Positions 6,837-15,087 of a stretch of 29,529 bases of DNA are shown here, in pieces. The translations under genes were made by a program, and so were the position numbers. Under the pieces are notes generated by a model, which saw only the letters and a program-made list of their open reading frames with translations, was not told where the DNA came from and made no database searches. Within the stretch, counting starts at the first letter, position 1; the number at the start of each line of letters is the position of its first letter. Where the stretch lies: NCBI RefSeq assembly GCF_001556185.1, contig NZ_LSIJ01000094.1, positions 1-29,529 on the forward strand, written 5' to 3'. The DNA comes from Sphingomonas sp. CCH10-B3. Its GTDB lineage: Bacteria > Pseudomonadota > Alphaproteobacteria > Sphingomonadales > Sphingomonadaceae.

Positions 6837-8084
6837 ATGCGCATGTCCTCTCGCCTGATGGCTGCTTTTCTTGCTGCCGGATTGCAGGCGTGCGTGACGC
6901 AGCCGCTGGAGGCGCCGAAGACGGTTGCCGCCGCGCCCGCCGACGCGCGCAAGCCCGTTACGATCCTGATTTCGATCGACGGCTTCCGGCCCGATTATCT
7001 CACGCGCGGGGTGACGCCGAACCTTAACGCGCTCGCCGATGCCGGCATCAGCGCGGCAATGCGGCCGTCGTTTCCGAGCGTGACCTTCCCCAACCACTGG
7101 ACGCTGGTGACGGGCCTACGCCCCGACCGCAACGGCATCGTCGGCAATCGGATGGAAGACCCCGGCCATCCGGGGATGACCTTCACGATGCAGAGCGAAG
7201 AACCCTTCTGGTGGAATGCGGCCGAGCCGATCTGGATCACGGCGGAGAAGGCGGGCATCCATTCGGCGACGATGTTCTGGCCCGGTGCCAATGTCGCGTT
7301 CGACGGTCGGCGCCCGCAGGACTGGCAGCAATATGGCCATGACGTGAGCAATCGTCAGCGCGTCGATGCGATCATCGACTGGCTGCGGCGTCCCGCCGAT
7401 ACGCGCCCGGCATTCCTGACGCTTTATTTCGACGTGGTTGATTCGGCCGGTCACGGCAATGGCCCCGACAGTCCCAAGACGACGGCAGTGGTCGGCGAGG
7501 TCGATGCCGCGATCGGTCGGCTGCGCAGCGAACTGGCGACGCTCGGCCAGCCCGCCAATTTCGTGATTGTCGCCGATCACGGCATGGCACCGATCAGCCC
7601 CGAACGCATTGTCCGGATCGACCAGAGTCTGCCCGCCGGCAGCTACCGCCTTGTCGTCAATGGCGCTTATGCCGGGATCGAGCCGGTGCCGGGCAAGGAT
7701 GCCGAACTGGCCGCCGCGATCGCTCGGCCGATCCGCCACGCGCAGTGCTGGCCCAAGGCGCAGATACCGGCATCGCTTCATTATGGCCGCAACCCGCGCG
7801 TGCCCGCCTATGTCTGCATTGCCGAGGCCGGCTGGCTGATTCAGGACAGGCCGCCCGCGCCCGACATGGCCGAGAAATATCGCGGCACCCACGGATATGA
7901 CCCCGCCGATCCGCAGATGGCGGCGCTGTTCATTGCCAGCGGCCCCGCGATCAAGCCGGTGGGCAAGATCGCCAGCTTCGACAATGTCGATGTGGCCCCC
8001 CTGCTGCGCGACTTGCTCGGCCTGCCCGCAGGCCGTGATCTCGACGGCACCGACGCACCGTTCCGGGCGGCGCTGAACCGCTAG
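6837..8084 (+). CDS. NPP-type nucleotide pyrophosphatase/phosphodiesterase lipoprotein
   Basis: The 415-residue product belongs to the ectonucleotide pyrophosphatase/phosphodiesterase branch of the alkaline phosphatase superfamily, which cleaves phosphodiester bonds with two zinc ions. The expected residues appear with the spacing of the Xanthomonas enzyme: D48 (SIDGF), nucleophile T83 (SVTFPNH), N104 (VGN), D202 and H206 (DSAGH), D247 and H248 (ADHGM), and H352 (GTHGYD). The N-terminus has a lipobox-like LQAC (C19), so it is probably a periplasm-facing lipoprotein. I start at ATG 6837 (MRMSS); ATG 6843 is an alternative, and the longer upstream frame overlaps the previous gene. The natural substrate is unknown. 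Confidence 0.9.
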   Translation: MRMSSRLMAAFLAAGLQACVTQPLEAPKTVAAAPADARKPVTILISIDGFRPDYLTRGVTPNLNALADAGISAAMRPSFPSVTFPNHWTLVTGLRPDRNGIVGNRMEDPGHPGMTFTMQSEEPFWWNAAEPIWITAEKAGIHSATMFWPGANVAFDGRRPQDWQQYGHDVSNRQRVDAIIDWLRRPADTRPAFLTLYFDVVDSAGHGNGPDSPKTTAVVGEVDAAIGRLRSELATLGQPANFVIVADHGMAPISPERIVRIDQSLPAGSYRLVVNGAYAGIEPVPGKDAELAAAIARPIRHAQCWPKAQIPASLHYGRNPRVPAYVCIAEAGWLIQDRPPAPDMAEKYRGTHGYDPADPQMAALFIASGPAIKPVGKIASFDNVDVAPLLRDLLGLPAGRDLDGTDAPFRAALNR

Positions 8085-8121
8085 GCTTGCCAAGCCGTTC
8101 GATCCACGCGACACCGGGCAC

Positions 8122-8571
8122 ATGATCTATTTTGAAGATATCGAGGTCGGTTCGGTCCGACGCTTCGGCAGCTATGCGGTGACGCGCGAGGAGGTGATCG
8201 CCTTTGCCGAAAAATACGACCCCCAGCCCTTTCACCTTTCCGACGAAGCGGCGGCACAGACGCATTTCGGGCGGCTGTCGGCCAGCGGCTGGCACACTTG
8301 CGCGATGATGATGGCGATGCTGGTCGAAAACCTGAAGACAACGCAGCAGGCAGGGCTCGGGTCGCCGGGACAGGACGAGCTGCGCTGGCTCAAGCCCGTC
8401 TATCCCGGCGATACGCTGTCGCTGTCGGTCGAAGTGATCGACAAGCGCCCATCGACCAGCCGCCCCGAGATGGGGAGCTATCGCAGCCGCATCACCGTCT
8501 ACAATCAGGATGATGTGCCGGTGATGACCACGCTGGCGATCGGCCTGATCCGGACGCGACCGCAGGCTTAG
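8122..8571 (+). CDS. MaoC-family dehydratase
   Basis: This 149-residue hot-dog-fold protein resembles (R)-specific enoyl-CoA hydratases of the MaoC family, which act on acyl-CoA intermediates. The hydratase motif is clear: YDPQPFHLSDEAA (residues 32-44) supplies the catalytic D33 and H38, followed by FGRLSASGWHT. The length is that of the short stand-alone MaoC proteins. The start at 8122 lies 37 bp after the phosphodiesterase gene and lacks a strong ribosome binding site. The TAG stop at 8569-8571 overlaps the stop of the convergent lipoprotein gene. Substrate chain length is not predictable. Confidence 0.88.
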   Translation: MIYFEDIEVGSVRRFGSYAVTREEVIAFAEKYDPQPFHLSDEAAAQTHFGRLSASGWHTCAMMMAMLVENLKTTQQAGLGSPGQDELRWLKPVYPGDTLSLSVEVIDKRPSTSRPEMGSYRSRITVYNQDDVPVMTTLAIGLIRTRPQA

Positions 8572-8867
8572 CGCCAGCGACGTCCGTGGAAGCCTCGCCA
8601 ATTGTCGCGGATCGGCCCACCCCGCCAGGCATTGCGGCGACCATACCAATAGGCGCGATCAGCGTCCGACCAGCGCCGCGCAACGCGATAGCGATCATAG
8701 ACGTAAATGCCGGTGCCCGGATAATAATAGTCGCCGTACCAGCCGTAATAGGGTGACACCGCGCCGTAATAGCCGCGGCCATAGCCCCCGGCATAATCAT
8801 CGGCGCAGGCACCCAGCCCCGCCAGCAGCGCCGCGCCAAGCGCCAGCTTCGTCATTGATCCAACCAT
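8568..8867 (-). CDS. Small Tyr/Gly/Arg-rich lipoprotein
   Basis: I do not recognise a named family. The 99-residue product has a lipoprotein signal with the lipobox LGAC, so it is predicted to be acylated and anchored in the envelope. The mature part is rich in tyrosine, glycine, tryptophan and arginine (GGYGRGYYGAVSPYYGWYGD, then VYDRYRVARR and a WRGG...RRWR tail). The ATG at 8867 follows GGAGG with a 7-bp gap. A start four codons later (8855) is possible. Its TAA stop shares bases with the TAG of the convergent MaoC gene. Confidence 0.75.
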   Translation of the reverse strand: MVGSMTKLALGAALLAGLGACADDYAGGYGRGYYGAVSPYYGWYGDYYYPGTGIYVYDRYRVARRWSDADRAYWYGRRNAWRGGPIRDNWRGFHGRRWR

Positions 8868-8929
8868 CGCTACGCCTCCGTCTGTTGCCCCCACACTCGG
8901 GGCGCCGGACCGATATGGCTAAGCGAAGC

Positions 8930-9490
8930 TTAATGGCCCTCGAACGACAGCAGTGCGCGAACGTCGATTCCATCGGCGCGCAGTGCGTCTGCGCCGCCGA
9001 GGTCGGGCAGATCGACCACGAACTGCGCCTGCGTCACTTGAGCCCCGGCCTTGCGAAGCAGCCGGATCGCCGCGCGGGCCGTACCGCCAGTGGCGATCAG
9101 ATCGTCGACCAGCAGCACGCGCTGGCCCGGCACCAGCGCATCTTCGTGCATGGTGATGCGGTCCTGGCCGTATTCCAGCGCATAATCCTCGGCGATCGTC
9201 GCGCCGGGCAGCTTGCCGTCCTTACGGATCAGCAGCACGCCGGTATTGAGCGGCACGGCGATGGCGGCAGCAAACAGGAAACCGCGTGCTTCGATCCCGG
9301 CGATCAGATCGACCGGGCCGGCGACGGCCGCGACCATCCGCTCGACCGTCTGCGCGAGGCCGCTTGGATCAAGCAACAGCGTGGTGATGTCGCGGAACAT
9401 GATCCCCGGCTTCGGAAAGTCGGGGATCGTGCGGATCAGCGCCTTCAGATCGTCATTGTCGGCGCGCGCCGCGCCTGCGGCGCTGCTCAA
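8930..9490 (-). CDS. apt: Adenine phosphoribosyltransferase
   Basis: Apt converts adenine and PRPP to AMP and pyrophosphate in purine salvage. The 186-residue protein has the type-I phosphoribosyltransferase PRPP loop VLLVDDLIATGGTARA (residues 125-140), the N-terminal IPDFPKPGIMFRDIT typical of Apt, and GIEARGF. The start appears to be TTG at 9490, because no ATG or GTG lies between it and the conserved region, and it overlaps the petC stop as TTGA. This implies translation coupled to the bc1 operon. The first dozen residues are less conserved-looking, so the exact start is uncertain. Its place after petC suggests co-expression. Confidence 0.93.
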   Translation of the reverse strand: MSSAAGAARADNDDLKALIRTIPDFPKPGIMFRDITTLLLDPSGLAQTVERMVAAVAGPVDLIAGIEARGFLFAAAIAVPLNTGVLLIRKDGKLPGATIAEDYALEYGQDRITMHEDALVPGQRVLLVDDLIATGGTARAAIRLLRKAGAQVTQAQFVVDLPDLGGADALRADGIDVRALLSFEGH

Positions 9491-10305
9491 TGCTTCACGT
9501 TCCGCCAGATCGACTGATAGGCGCCGTAAGCAAGGATCGTCGCGACAAGCAGGAAACCGAGTACGGCAAGACCCAGCGCGTGGCGATCGTTCAGCTCGGG
9601 CTCGGCCGTCCAGACGAGGAAGGCGGCCACGTCCTTGGCGTTCTGCGCGACCGTCGACTTGGTGCCGTCGGCATAGGTTACCTGCCCGTCCTGCGCGAGC
9701 GGCGGCGGCATCGCGATATTCAGGTTCGGGAAATAGGGATTATAGTACAGGCCATCCGGCGTTTTCGCATCGGGGTGCTTGGCGATCAACTCGGGCGTCT
9801 GTTCGGCATAGCCGGTCAGCAGCGAATAGATATAGGCCGGACCATCATGCCGCGCCTTGGTGATCAGCGACAGATCCGGCGGCACGCCCTGACCGGGGTA
9901 ATAGACCGGCGGGAAATGATCGGCAGGGACATTGGCGCGCTCGGTCCGGTCGCCGGTCTTGGGGTCCTGCACCGACTGCTTGGTGCCCCAGTCGGCAGCG
10001 ATCTTCTTCACCTCGGCGTCGGTATAGCCGATCTTCTTCAGGTCGCGGAAAGCGACATGCTTCAGCGAATGGCAGTTCGCGCACACTTCCTTGTAGACTT
10101 GGAAGCCACGCTGCGCCGCTGCCATGTCGATCTTGCCGGTGAAGCCGTTGCTCTCCAGCTCAAGCTCCTTCGGGTGCTTGTAGAGCGCAGCAGCCGCACC
10201 TTCGACCTGCGGGTCGTTGATCAGCCCGGAGACGCTGCCGTACAAGCCGGCCAGCAACGAGATAATGAAGACGACGCCGACCAGACCGGCAATGTAGCGA
10301 ACCAT
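9487..10305 (-). CDS. petC: Cytochrome c1 of the bc1 complex
   Basis: Cytochrome c1 is the heme-c subunit of the quinol:cytochrome c oxidoreductase and passes electrons from the Rieske centre to a soluble or membrane cytochrome c. The 272-residue protein has an N-terminal signal or anchor segment (about residues 5-27), a single heme site CANCH (C75, C78, H79), a methionine-containing NIAMPPPL that likely gives the sixth ligand, and a C-terminal membrane anchor (ALGLAVLGFLLVATILAYGA). The ATG at 10305 follows AAGGGA by about six bases. It is 10 bp after petB and overlaps apt by 4 bp. Confidence 0.95.
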   Translation of the reverse strand: MVRYIAGLVGVVFIISLLAGLYGSVSGLINDPQVEGAAAALYKHPKELELESNGFTGKIDMAAAQRGFQVYKEVCANCHSLKHVAFRDLKKIGYTDAEVKKIAADWGTKQSVQDPKTGDRTERANVPADHFPPVYYPGQGVPPDLSLITKARHDGPAYIYSLLTGYAEQTPELIAKHPDAKTPDGLYYNPYFPNLNIAMPPPLAQDGQVTYADGTKSTVAQNAKDVAAFLVWTAEPELNDRHALGLAVLGFLLVATILAYGAYQSIWRNVKH

Positions 10306-10315
10306 GATAAATCCC

Positions 10316-11620
10316 TTATTCGGCCGGAAGCGCGTGGCCGGGCAAACCCGACGCTGACGCCCCACCGCCACGCTTGCCGAGGACCGATTCGGTGATCGAA
10401 TTGGGCAACGGACGCGGGCGCTCGGACGCCGCAACGATCGGCAGGATGAGCAGGAAGTGCGCGAAATAATAAGCGGTGGCGATCTGGCCGATGATCACAT
10501 TCTGGGCAGTCGCCTCGGCCCCGCCGATGTAGCCAAGCACCAGCACGTCGACCAGCAGCACGATCAGGAAAATGCGATACACCGGGCGATAATTGGCCGA
10601 GCGGACCGGCGACGTGTCGAGCCAGGGCAGGAAGAACAGCAGCAGGATCGACCCGAACATCGCCATCACGCCCCACAGTTTCGCCGGGATGAACAGGAAA
10701 TCCGCGGTGAACGACTTCAGGATCGCGTAAAAGGGCAGGAAGTACCATTCGGGAACGATGTGCGCGGGCGTCGCCAGCGGGTTGGCCGGAATATAGTTGT
10801 CCGGATGGCCCAGCGCGTTGGGCATGAAGAAAATGAACGCGCAGTAGATCAGCATGAACACGCCGATGCCGAACCCATCCTTGGCAGTGTAATAGGGGTG
10901 GAACGGCACCGTGTCCTGTTCGCCCTTCACTTCGACGCCGGTCGGATTGTTCGACCCCGGAATGTGCAGCGCCCAGACGTGCAGCACGATCATGCCGAGC
11001 GTGACAAACGGCAGCAGATAGTGGAGCGAGAAGAAACGGTTCAGCGCCGCATCATCGGGAACATAGCCGCCAAGCAACCACACGCGGATGCTTTCGCCCA
11101 CCAACGGGATCGCCGAGAAGAAACCGGTGATCACCTGCGCACCCCAGAAGCTCATCTGGCCCCAGGGGAGCACATAGCCCATGAACGCGGTCGCCATCAT
11201 CAGCAGGAAGATCACGACGCCAAGCAGCCAGATCATCTCGCGCGGCGCCTTGTACGATCCGTAATAAAGGCCACGAGCGATGTGAATGTAGACCACCAGC
11301 AGGAACATCGACGCGCCGTTGGCGTGCGCATAGCGGATCAGCCAGCCGTAATTGACGTCGCGCATGATGTGTTCGACCGAATCGAACGCAATCGCGCCGT
11401 TGGCCGCATAATGCATCGCAAGCACGATACCGGTGACGATCTGGCACATCAGCGCCACGCCGGCGAGCACGCCGAAATTCCAGAAATAGTTGAGGTTGCG
11501 CGGCACCGGATAGCCTGCGCCCACCGCGTTGTAGACGAAGCGCGGGAGCGGCAGCCGTTCGTCGATCCACTTCATCAGTGGCGCCTTCGGCTCGTAATGC
11601 TTAGCCCAGGGAAAGCTCAT
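10316..11620 (-). CDS. petB: Cytochrome b of the bc1 complex
   Basis: This 434-residue membrane subunit carries both b hemes and the two quinone sites. The heme ligands are seen in the usual helices: H99 (RYAHANGAS) and H113 (YIHIARG) in helix B, and H200 (SLHYLLP) and H214 (VLHVW) in helix D, each pair spaced by 14. The quinol-oxidation motif PEWY is present in [10 protein letters not shown]. The length and the fused N- and C-terminal halves match proteobacterial cytochrome b rather than the split b6/subunit IV type. The start at 11620 is preceded by GAGGT. It lies 10 bp from both petA and petC. Confidence 0.97.
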   Translation of the reverse strand: MSFPWAKHYEPKAPLMKWIDERLPLPRFVYNAVGAGYPVPRNLNYFWNFGVLAGVALMCQIVTGIVLAMHYAANGAIAFDSVEHIMRDVNYGWLIRYAHANGASMFLLVVYIHIARGLYYGSYKAPREMIWLLGVVIFLLMMATAFMGYVLPWGQMSFWGAQVITGFFSAIPLVGESIRVWLLGGYVPDDAALNRFFSLHYLLPFVTLGMIVLHVWALHIPGSNNPTGVEVKGEQDTVPFHPYYTAKDGFGIGVFMLIYCAFIFFMPNALGHPDNYIPANPLATPAHIVPEWYFLPFYAILKSFTADFLFIPAKLWGVMAMFGSILLLFFLPWLDTSPVRSANYRPVYRIFLIVLLVDVLVLGYIGGAEATAQNVIIGQIATAYYFAHFLLILPIVAASERPRPLPNSITESVLGKRGGGASASGLPGHALPAE

Positions 11621-11630
11621 GATGCTGACC

Positions 11631-12212
11631 TCAACCGATCACAACAGTGGTGGGGGTGGAAAACTTGTACGGCGGCACTTCGAGATTCTTCGGCGCCGGG
11701 CCTTTGCGGATGCGCGCGGCGGTGTCGTAGACCGAGCCATGGCATGGGCAGAAATAGCCGCCATATTCGCCCTTCACTTCGCCTTCGGCTGCACCGAGCG
11801 GGACGCAACCCAGATGGGTGCACACGCCCAGAGTGATCAGCCAGTTGGTGTGGCCTTCCTTGGTGCGCTGCGCGAGCGTTTCGGGATCGCGCAACGACGC
11901 GACGGAGACCTTATTCGCCTCGGCGATTTCTTCGGGTGTCAGGTTGCGGACGAACAGCGGCTGCTTGCGGAACGACGATTTGATCGCCTGTCCCGGTGCA
12001 ATCGCGCTCAGGTCGAGCTCGGTCGTGGATTCGGCCAGCACGTCCGCCGACGGGGCCATCTGGCTCACCAGCGGCACCAGCACACCGGCCACGCCCACTC
12101 CGCCGAACGCAACCGCGGCGATGCTCAGGAAATCGCGGCGGCGATATTCGCCCTCACCGCCATGCGGGTCGGTGCCATCACCGGCTGCAATCGGGGTATC
12201 AACGGTTGCCAT
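11631..12212 (-). CDS. petA: Rieske iron-sulfur protein of the bc1 complex
   Basis: This 193-residue subunit holds the 2Fe-2S cluster that takes the first electron from quinol. The Rieske motifs are complete: CTHLGC (C131, H133, C136) and CPCHGS (C155, C157, H158), where C131/H133 and C155/H158 bind the cluster and C136-C157 form the stabilising disulfide. A twin-arginine signal (RRRDFL, residues 24-29) precedes the membrane anchor (about 31-50), as expected for export of a folded cluster protein. It is the first gene of the petABC-apt unit; its promoter should lie in the 222-bp gap to trmL. Confidence 0.97.
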   Translation of the reverse strand: MATVDTPIAAGDGTDPHGGEGEYRRRDFLSIAAVAFGGVGVAGVLVPLVSQMAPSADVLAESTTELDLSAIAPGQAIKSSFRKQPLFVRNLTPEEIAEANKVSVASLRDPETLAQRTKEGHTNWLITLGVCTHLGCVPLGAAEGEVKGEYGGYFCPCHGSVYDTAARIRKGPAPKNLEVPPYKFSTPTTVVIG

Positions 12213-12434
12213 TCACTTGCCCCATCAACTTGGCTTTTTGCCGAACTGCCTTCTATTCCGAACCCGCCGGACCACGCCGATCAACTGATCGCCAGCACAT
12301 TCCTGTAAAGGCGCACGCACTGGCCGCTGTCCTGCGCCATCCGGACGCAAACTGCGCGCCTGATAGACACAGGGAACAGGTTTTGCCAACAGCATTTTGA
12401 CGGGCGCTGCCATACCGCATTAAGCCCTATCGGC
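12213..12434. promoter_or_regulatory. Divergent promoter region between petA and trmL
   Basis: This 222-bp gap separates two divergent transcription units and must hold the petABC promoter on the minus strand. On the plus strand a TTGACG box (12397-12402) lies shortly before trmL, with only a weak match to a -10 element around 12418-12424. I see no tRNA, riboswitch or convincing operator. Confidence 0.35.
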
Positions 12435-12911
12435 ATGCCCATGCCACCGCCGATCCGCATTGCCCTGTACCAGCCCGACATCGCGGGCAATGTCGGCACC
12501 ATCCTGCGGATGGGCGCCTGCCTTGGCGTCGTGGTCGACCTGATCGAGCCGATGGGTTTTGCGTGGAGCGACCGCAAGCTGGCGCGCGCGGGCATGGATT
12601 ATCTGTCGCTGGGCGATGTGACCCGCCATGTCGACTGGTCTGCCTTTGAAGCTGCGGTCACGGGACGCATCGTGCTGCTGTCGACCAAAGGGGCCGTCCG
12701 TATCGACGCCGCCACTTTCGCGCCCGGCGATGTGTTGCTGTTCGGCGCGGAATCGAGCGGGGTTCCGGACCACGTCCATGACCGCGCCGATCTGCGCGTG
12801 ACAATTCCACTTGTGCCGGATCGGCGATCGTTGAATGTCGCGGTCGCAGCCGCCATCGCAACTGGCGAGGCCTTGCGCCAGATCAAGGGATGGCCCGATG
12901 CGGCCAGCTAA
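12435..12911 (+). CDS. trmL: tRNA (cytidine(34)-2'-O)-methyltransferase TrmL
   Basis: TrmL is a SPOUT-class methyltransferase that methylates the ribose of the wobble nucleotide 34 in tRNA-Leu isoacceptors using S-adenosylmethionine. The 158-residue length is the minimal TrmL size with no extra RNA-binding domain. The family motifs are visible: IALYQPDIAGNVGTILRM near the N-terminus, LLFGAESSGVP in the middle, and the knot motif IPLVPDRRSLNVAVAAAIA near the C-terminus. ATG 12435 and ATG 12441 are both possible starts. It is followed after 9 bp by hemF on the same strand. Confidence 0.92.
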   Translation: MPMPPPIRIALYQPDIAGNVGTILRMGACLGVVVDLIEPMGFAWSDRKLARAGMDYLSLGDVTRHVDWSAFEAAVTGRIVLLSTKGAVRIDAATFAPGDVLLFGAESSGVPDHVHDRADLRVTIPLVPDRRSLNVAVAAAIATGEALRQIKGWPDAAS

Positions 12912-12920
12912 AACGGGGGG

Positions 12921-13763
12921 ATGATGGAACTCGACACCGAACAGCAGACGGCACGAAGCTGGTTCGAACATCTGCGCGACCTGATCTGCGCCGAGTTCGA
13001 AGCGATCGAGCGCGAAGGCGGCTCCGACGCGGCCTTTGAATATACGCCGTGGGACCGCGTCGATCCTTCGGGCGAGCCCGGCGGCGGCGGTGTGCGCGGG
13101 GTGATGAAGGGCCGCGTGTTCGAAAAGGTCGGCGTCAACGTCTCGACCGTCGGCGGCACGTTCGAAGGTGATTTCGCCAAGACGATCAACGGCGCTGCCG
13201 ACGACCCGCGGTTTTTCGCGACCGGCATCAGCCTGGTTGCGCATATGGCGAACCCGAAAGTGCCGGCGGTGCACATGAACACGCGGTTCCTGGTCACCAC
13301 CAAGCGCTGGTTCGGTGGCGGCGCGGATCTCAACCCGCCGATCCCCAATGACGCGGACACCGCCGATTTCCATGCCGCGATGAAGGCCGCCTGCGATCCG
13401 CACGGCGCCGATTATCATGCGCGCTACAAGCAATGGGCCGACGATTATTTCTACATCCCCCACCGCAAGGTGCACCGCGGCGTCGGCGGCATTTTCTGCG
13501 ACCATCTGGAGGGCGATTTCGCCGCGAATTTCGCGTTCATCCAGGACATCGGCCGCCAGTTCCTCGACAGCTATGCGCGGATCGTGCGGCGGCGGATGCA
13601 CGACGCCTTCACGCCTGAGGAAGAAGCGCGGATGCTCGAATGGCGCGGGCGCTATGCCGAATTCAACCTCGTCTATGATCGCGGCACGCTGTTCGGGCTC
13701 AAGACCGGCGGCAACATCGACGCGATCCTGATGAGCCTGCCGCCGCGCGCCACCTGGGCCTGA
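12921..13763 (+). CDS. hemF: Oxygen-dependent coproporphyrinogen III oxidase
   Basis: HemF decarboxylates two propionates of coproporphyrinogen III with molecular oxygen, giving protoporphyrinogen IX in heme synthesis. The 280-residue protein has the conserved family blocks: VRGVMKGRVFEKVGVNVS, VPAVHMNTRF, KRWFGGGADLNP, DDYFYIPHRK, GVGGIFCDH and EFNLVYDRGTLFGLKTGG near the C-terminus. A G-run abuts the ATG at 12921, so the ATG at 12924 may be the one used. It is the aerobic form, fitting an organism with a bc1 complex nearby. It is probably cotranscribed with trmL and the GNAT gene downstream. Confidence 0.97.
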   Translation: MMELDTEQQTARSWFEHLRDLICAEFEAIEREGGSDAAFEYTPWDRVDPSGEPGGGGVRGVMKGRVFEKVGVNVSTVGGTFEGDFAKTINGAADDPRFFATGISLVAHMANPKVPAVHMNTRFLVTTKRWFGGGADLNPPIPNDADTADFHAAMKAACDPHGADYHARYKQWADDYFYIPHRKVHRGVGGIFCDHLEGDFAANFAFIQDIGRQFLDSYARIVRRRMHDAFTPEEEARMLEWRGRYAEFNLVYDRGTLFGLKTGGNIDAILMSLPPRATWA

Positions 13764-13768
13764 ACGCG

Positions 13769-14350
13769 GTGAGCCTGACACGCGTCGCGGCGGGCGACGT
13801 GGCGACGATCGTGACCACGCTCGAGATGCGCAAACGTCCGCCGGCCCGACCGCTGCCCGACAGCCCGCTGCGGTTGGTGCGCTGGGCGCAGCCCGATCCC
13901 GACAAGTACCGTGCCCTGTTCACGCGGGTCGGCGCGCCGTGGCTGTGGTATTCGCGGCTGGCGATGGACGACGCCACGTTGCGCGCGGCAATCGATCGTC
14001 CGCAGACGCAAGTCCATGCCGTGATCGACCGCGCCGCGATCGAGGTCGGGCTGCTCGAATTCACCCACCCGGAGCCCGACTGGTGCGCGCTCGACTATTT
14101 CGGGCTGGTGCCCGAGCTGGTCGGCAAGGGGCATGGCCGCTGGCTGATGGGCCTCGCGCTTGCGATGATGTGGCGGCCCGGCGTCCGCTTCGTGCGCGTG
14201 AACACCTGCACGCTCGATCACTCGTCCGCGCTCAGCTTCTACCGCGCACAAGGATTTGAGGCGGTGACGCGCACGATCGAGACTTTCCCCGATCCGCGCG
14301 TCACCGGGCTGCTGCCGCGCGACGCCGCGCCGCAGATTCCGCTGATTTAG
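13769..14350 (+). CDS. GNAT-family N-acetyltransferase
   Basis: The 193-residue protein has the GNAT acetyl-CoA-binding pattern LVGKGHGRWLM (the Q/RxxGxG/A loop) after the strand WCALDYFGLVPE, and the later FYRAQGFEAV typical of the C-terminal half of these folds. It should transfer an acetyl group from acetyl-CoA to an amine, but the acceptor is unknown. The start is GTG at 13769, only 5 bp after hemF, suggesting coupling. Its TAG stop overlaps the stop of the convergent membrane-protein gene in the same four bases (TTAG) as seen at 8568-8571. Confidence 0.88.
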   Translation: MSLTRVAAGDVATIVTTLEMRKRPPARPLPDSPLRLVRWAQPDPDKYRALFTRVGAPWLWYSRLAMDDATLRAAIDRPQTQVHAVIDRAAIEVGLLEFTHPEPDWCALDYFGLVPELVGKGHGRWLMGLALAMMWRPGVRFVRVNTCTLDHSSALSFYRAQGFEAVTRTIETFPDPRVTGLLPRDAAPQIPLI

Positions 14351-15087
14351 GCCAGCCGCCGGTAGAGCGCGACCTTGAACAGCAGCAGGCCGAGCGCGAC
14401 CGCCGTTGCGATCGCCGCCGCCGCGCCATCGACCAGAATGATCACCAGCGGATTGGCGGCGCGCAGGTTGCGCAGCATGGTGTCGAGGCTCTGGAACGGC
14501 GCTGGCAGGACCATGTCGGCGATGAACGCAATGACGATCACCCCGGCGAGGAGCCAGCCATGCCGCTGCGTGATGCGGAGCGCGCGTGCCACCGAATCGA
14601 TCGCCGAAATTGGCGCTTCCGCGACCAGCACCGGCGCGATCAACAGCCAGCGACCCGCCAGATAGATGCCCGGCAAGAAGAACATCGCAAAACCGATCAT
14701 CGTCGCCACAGTGGTGACGAGCGACGCCAGAATATAGCGCGGCAGCAGCGCCATCGCACCGGTGAGCGCATCGCCGACCGTCGCGGCCGCGCGATCGAGG
14801 TAGAGCCCTAGAATGGCGAGCGTCCCAAAGGCCGAAACAAAGCTGGCGGTCAGAAAATAGCCGCTGTTGGCGGCGATCCAGCCCCGATAACGCGCGATCA
14901 GCGCGGCCGTCTGGGCAGGATCGGCCTGCGCGCCCGTGCCAGTCCCAACCACCAGCGGCTCAACGAACAACAGCAGCGCCAGCGTCGGCACGAACAGGAA
15001 CAGCCCGGCAAGCGGCCACAGCACCGCGCGATCGCGCCGCCAGAGCGCCCAGGCATCGGCGGCGGTCGCGCTGAGATCGATCGTCAT
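14347..15087 (-). CDS. Multipass membrane protein, paralogue of upstream neighbour
   Basis: This 246-residue protein has about six hydrophobic segments and resembles the loose group of proteins with a glycerophosphodiester-phosphodiesterase-type membrane domain or DUF975-like layout; the stretch AISAIDSVARALRITQRHGW before a membrane helix is typical. The start ATG at 15087 overlaps the TGA of the upstream gene (ATGA), so the two are translationally coupled. Layout and motifs are similar to that neighbour, suggesting tandem duplication and possibly a heteromer. No catalytic motif is seen and the function is unknown. Confidence 0.75.
   Translation of the reverse strand: MTIDLSATAADAWALWRRDRAVLWPLAGLFLFVPTLALLLFVEPLVVGTGTGAQADPAQTAALIARYRGWIAANSGYFLTASFVSAFGTLAILGLYLDRAAATVGDALTGAMALLPRYILASLVTTVATMIGFAMFFLPGIYLAGRWLLIAPVLVAEAPISAIDSVARALRITQRHGWLLAGVIVIAFIADMVLPAPFQSLDTMLRNLRAANPLVIILVDGAAAAIATAVALGLLLFKVALYRRLA

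Noticed and set aside
10457..11836. 459-codon open frame antisense to petB/petA
   Set aside because: Cytochrome b and Rieske motifs are complete on the other strand; the antisense product has low-complexity Arg/His/Asp composition.
12420..13781. 453-codon open frame antisense to trmL and hemF
   Set aside because: Both sense genes carry all family motifs; the antisense frame is a byproduct of codon bias.
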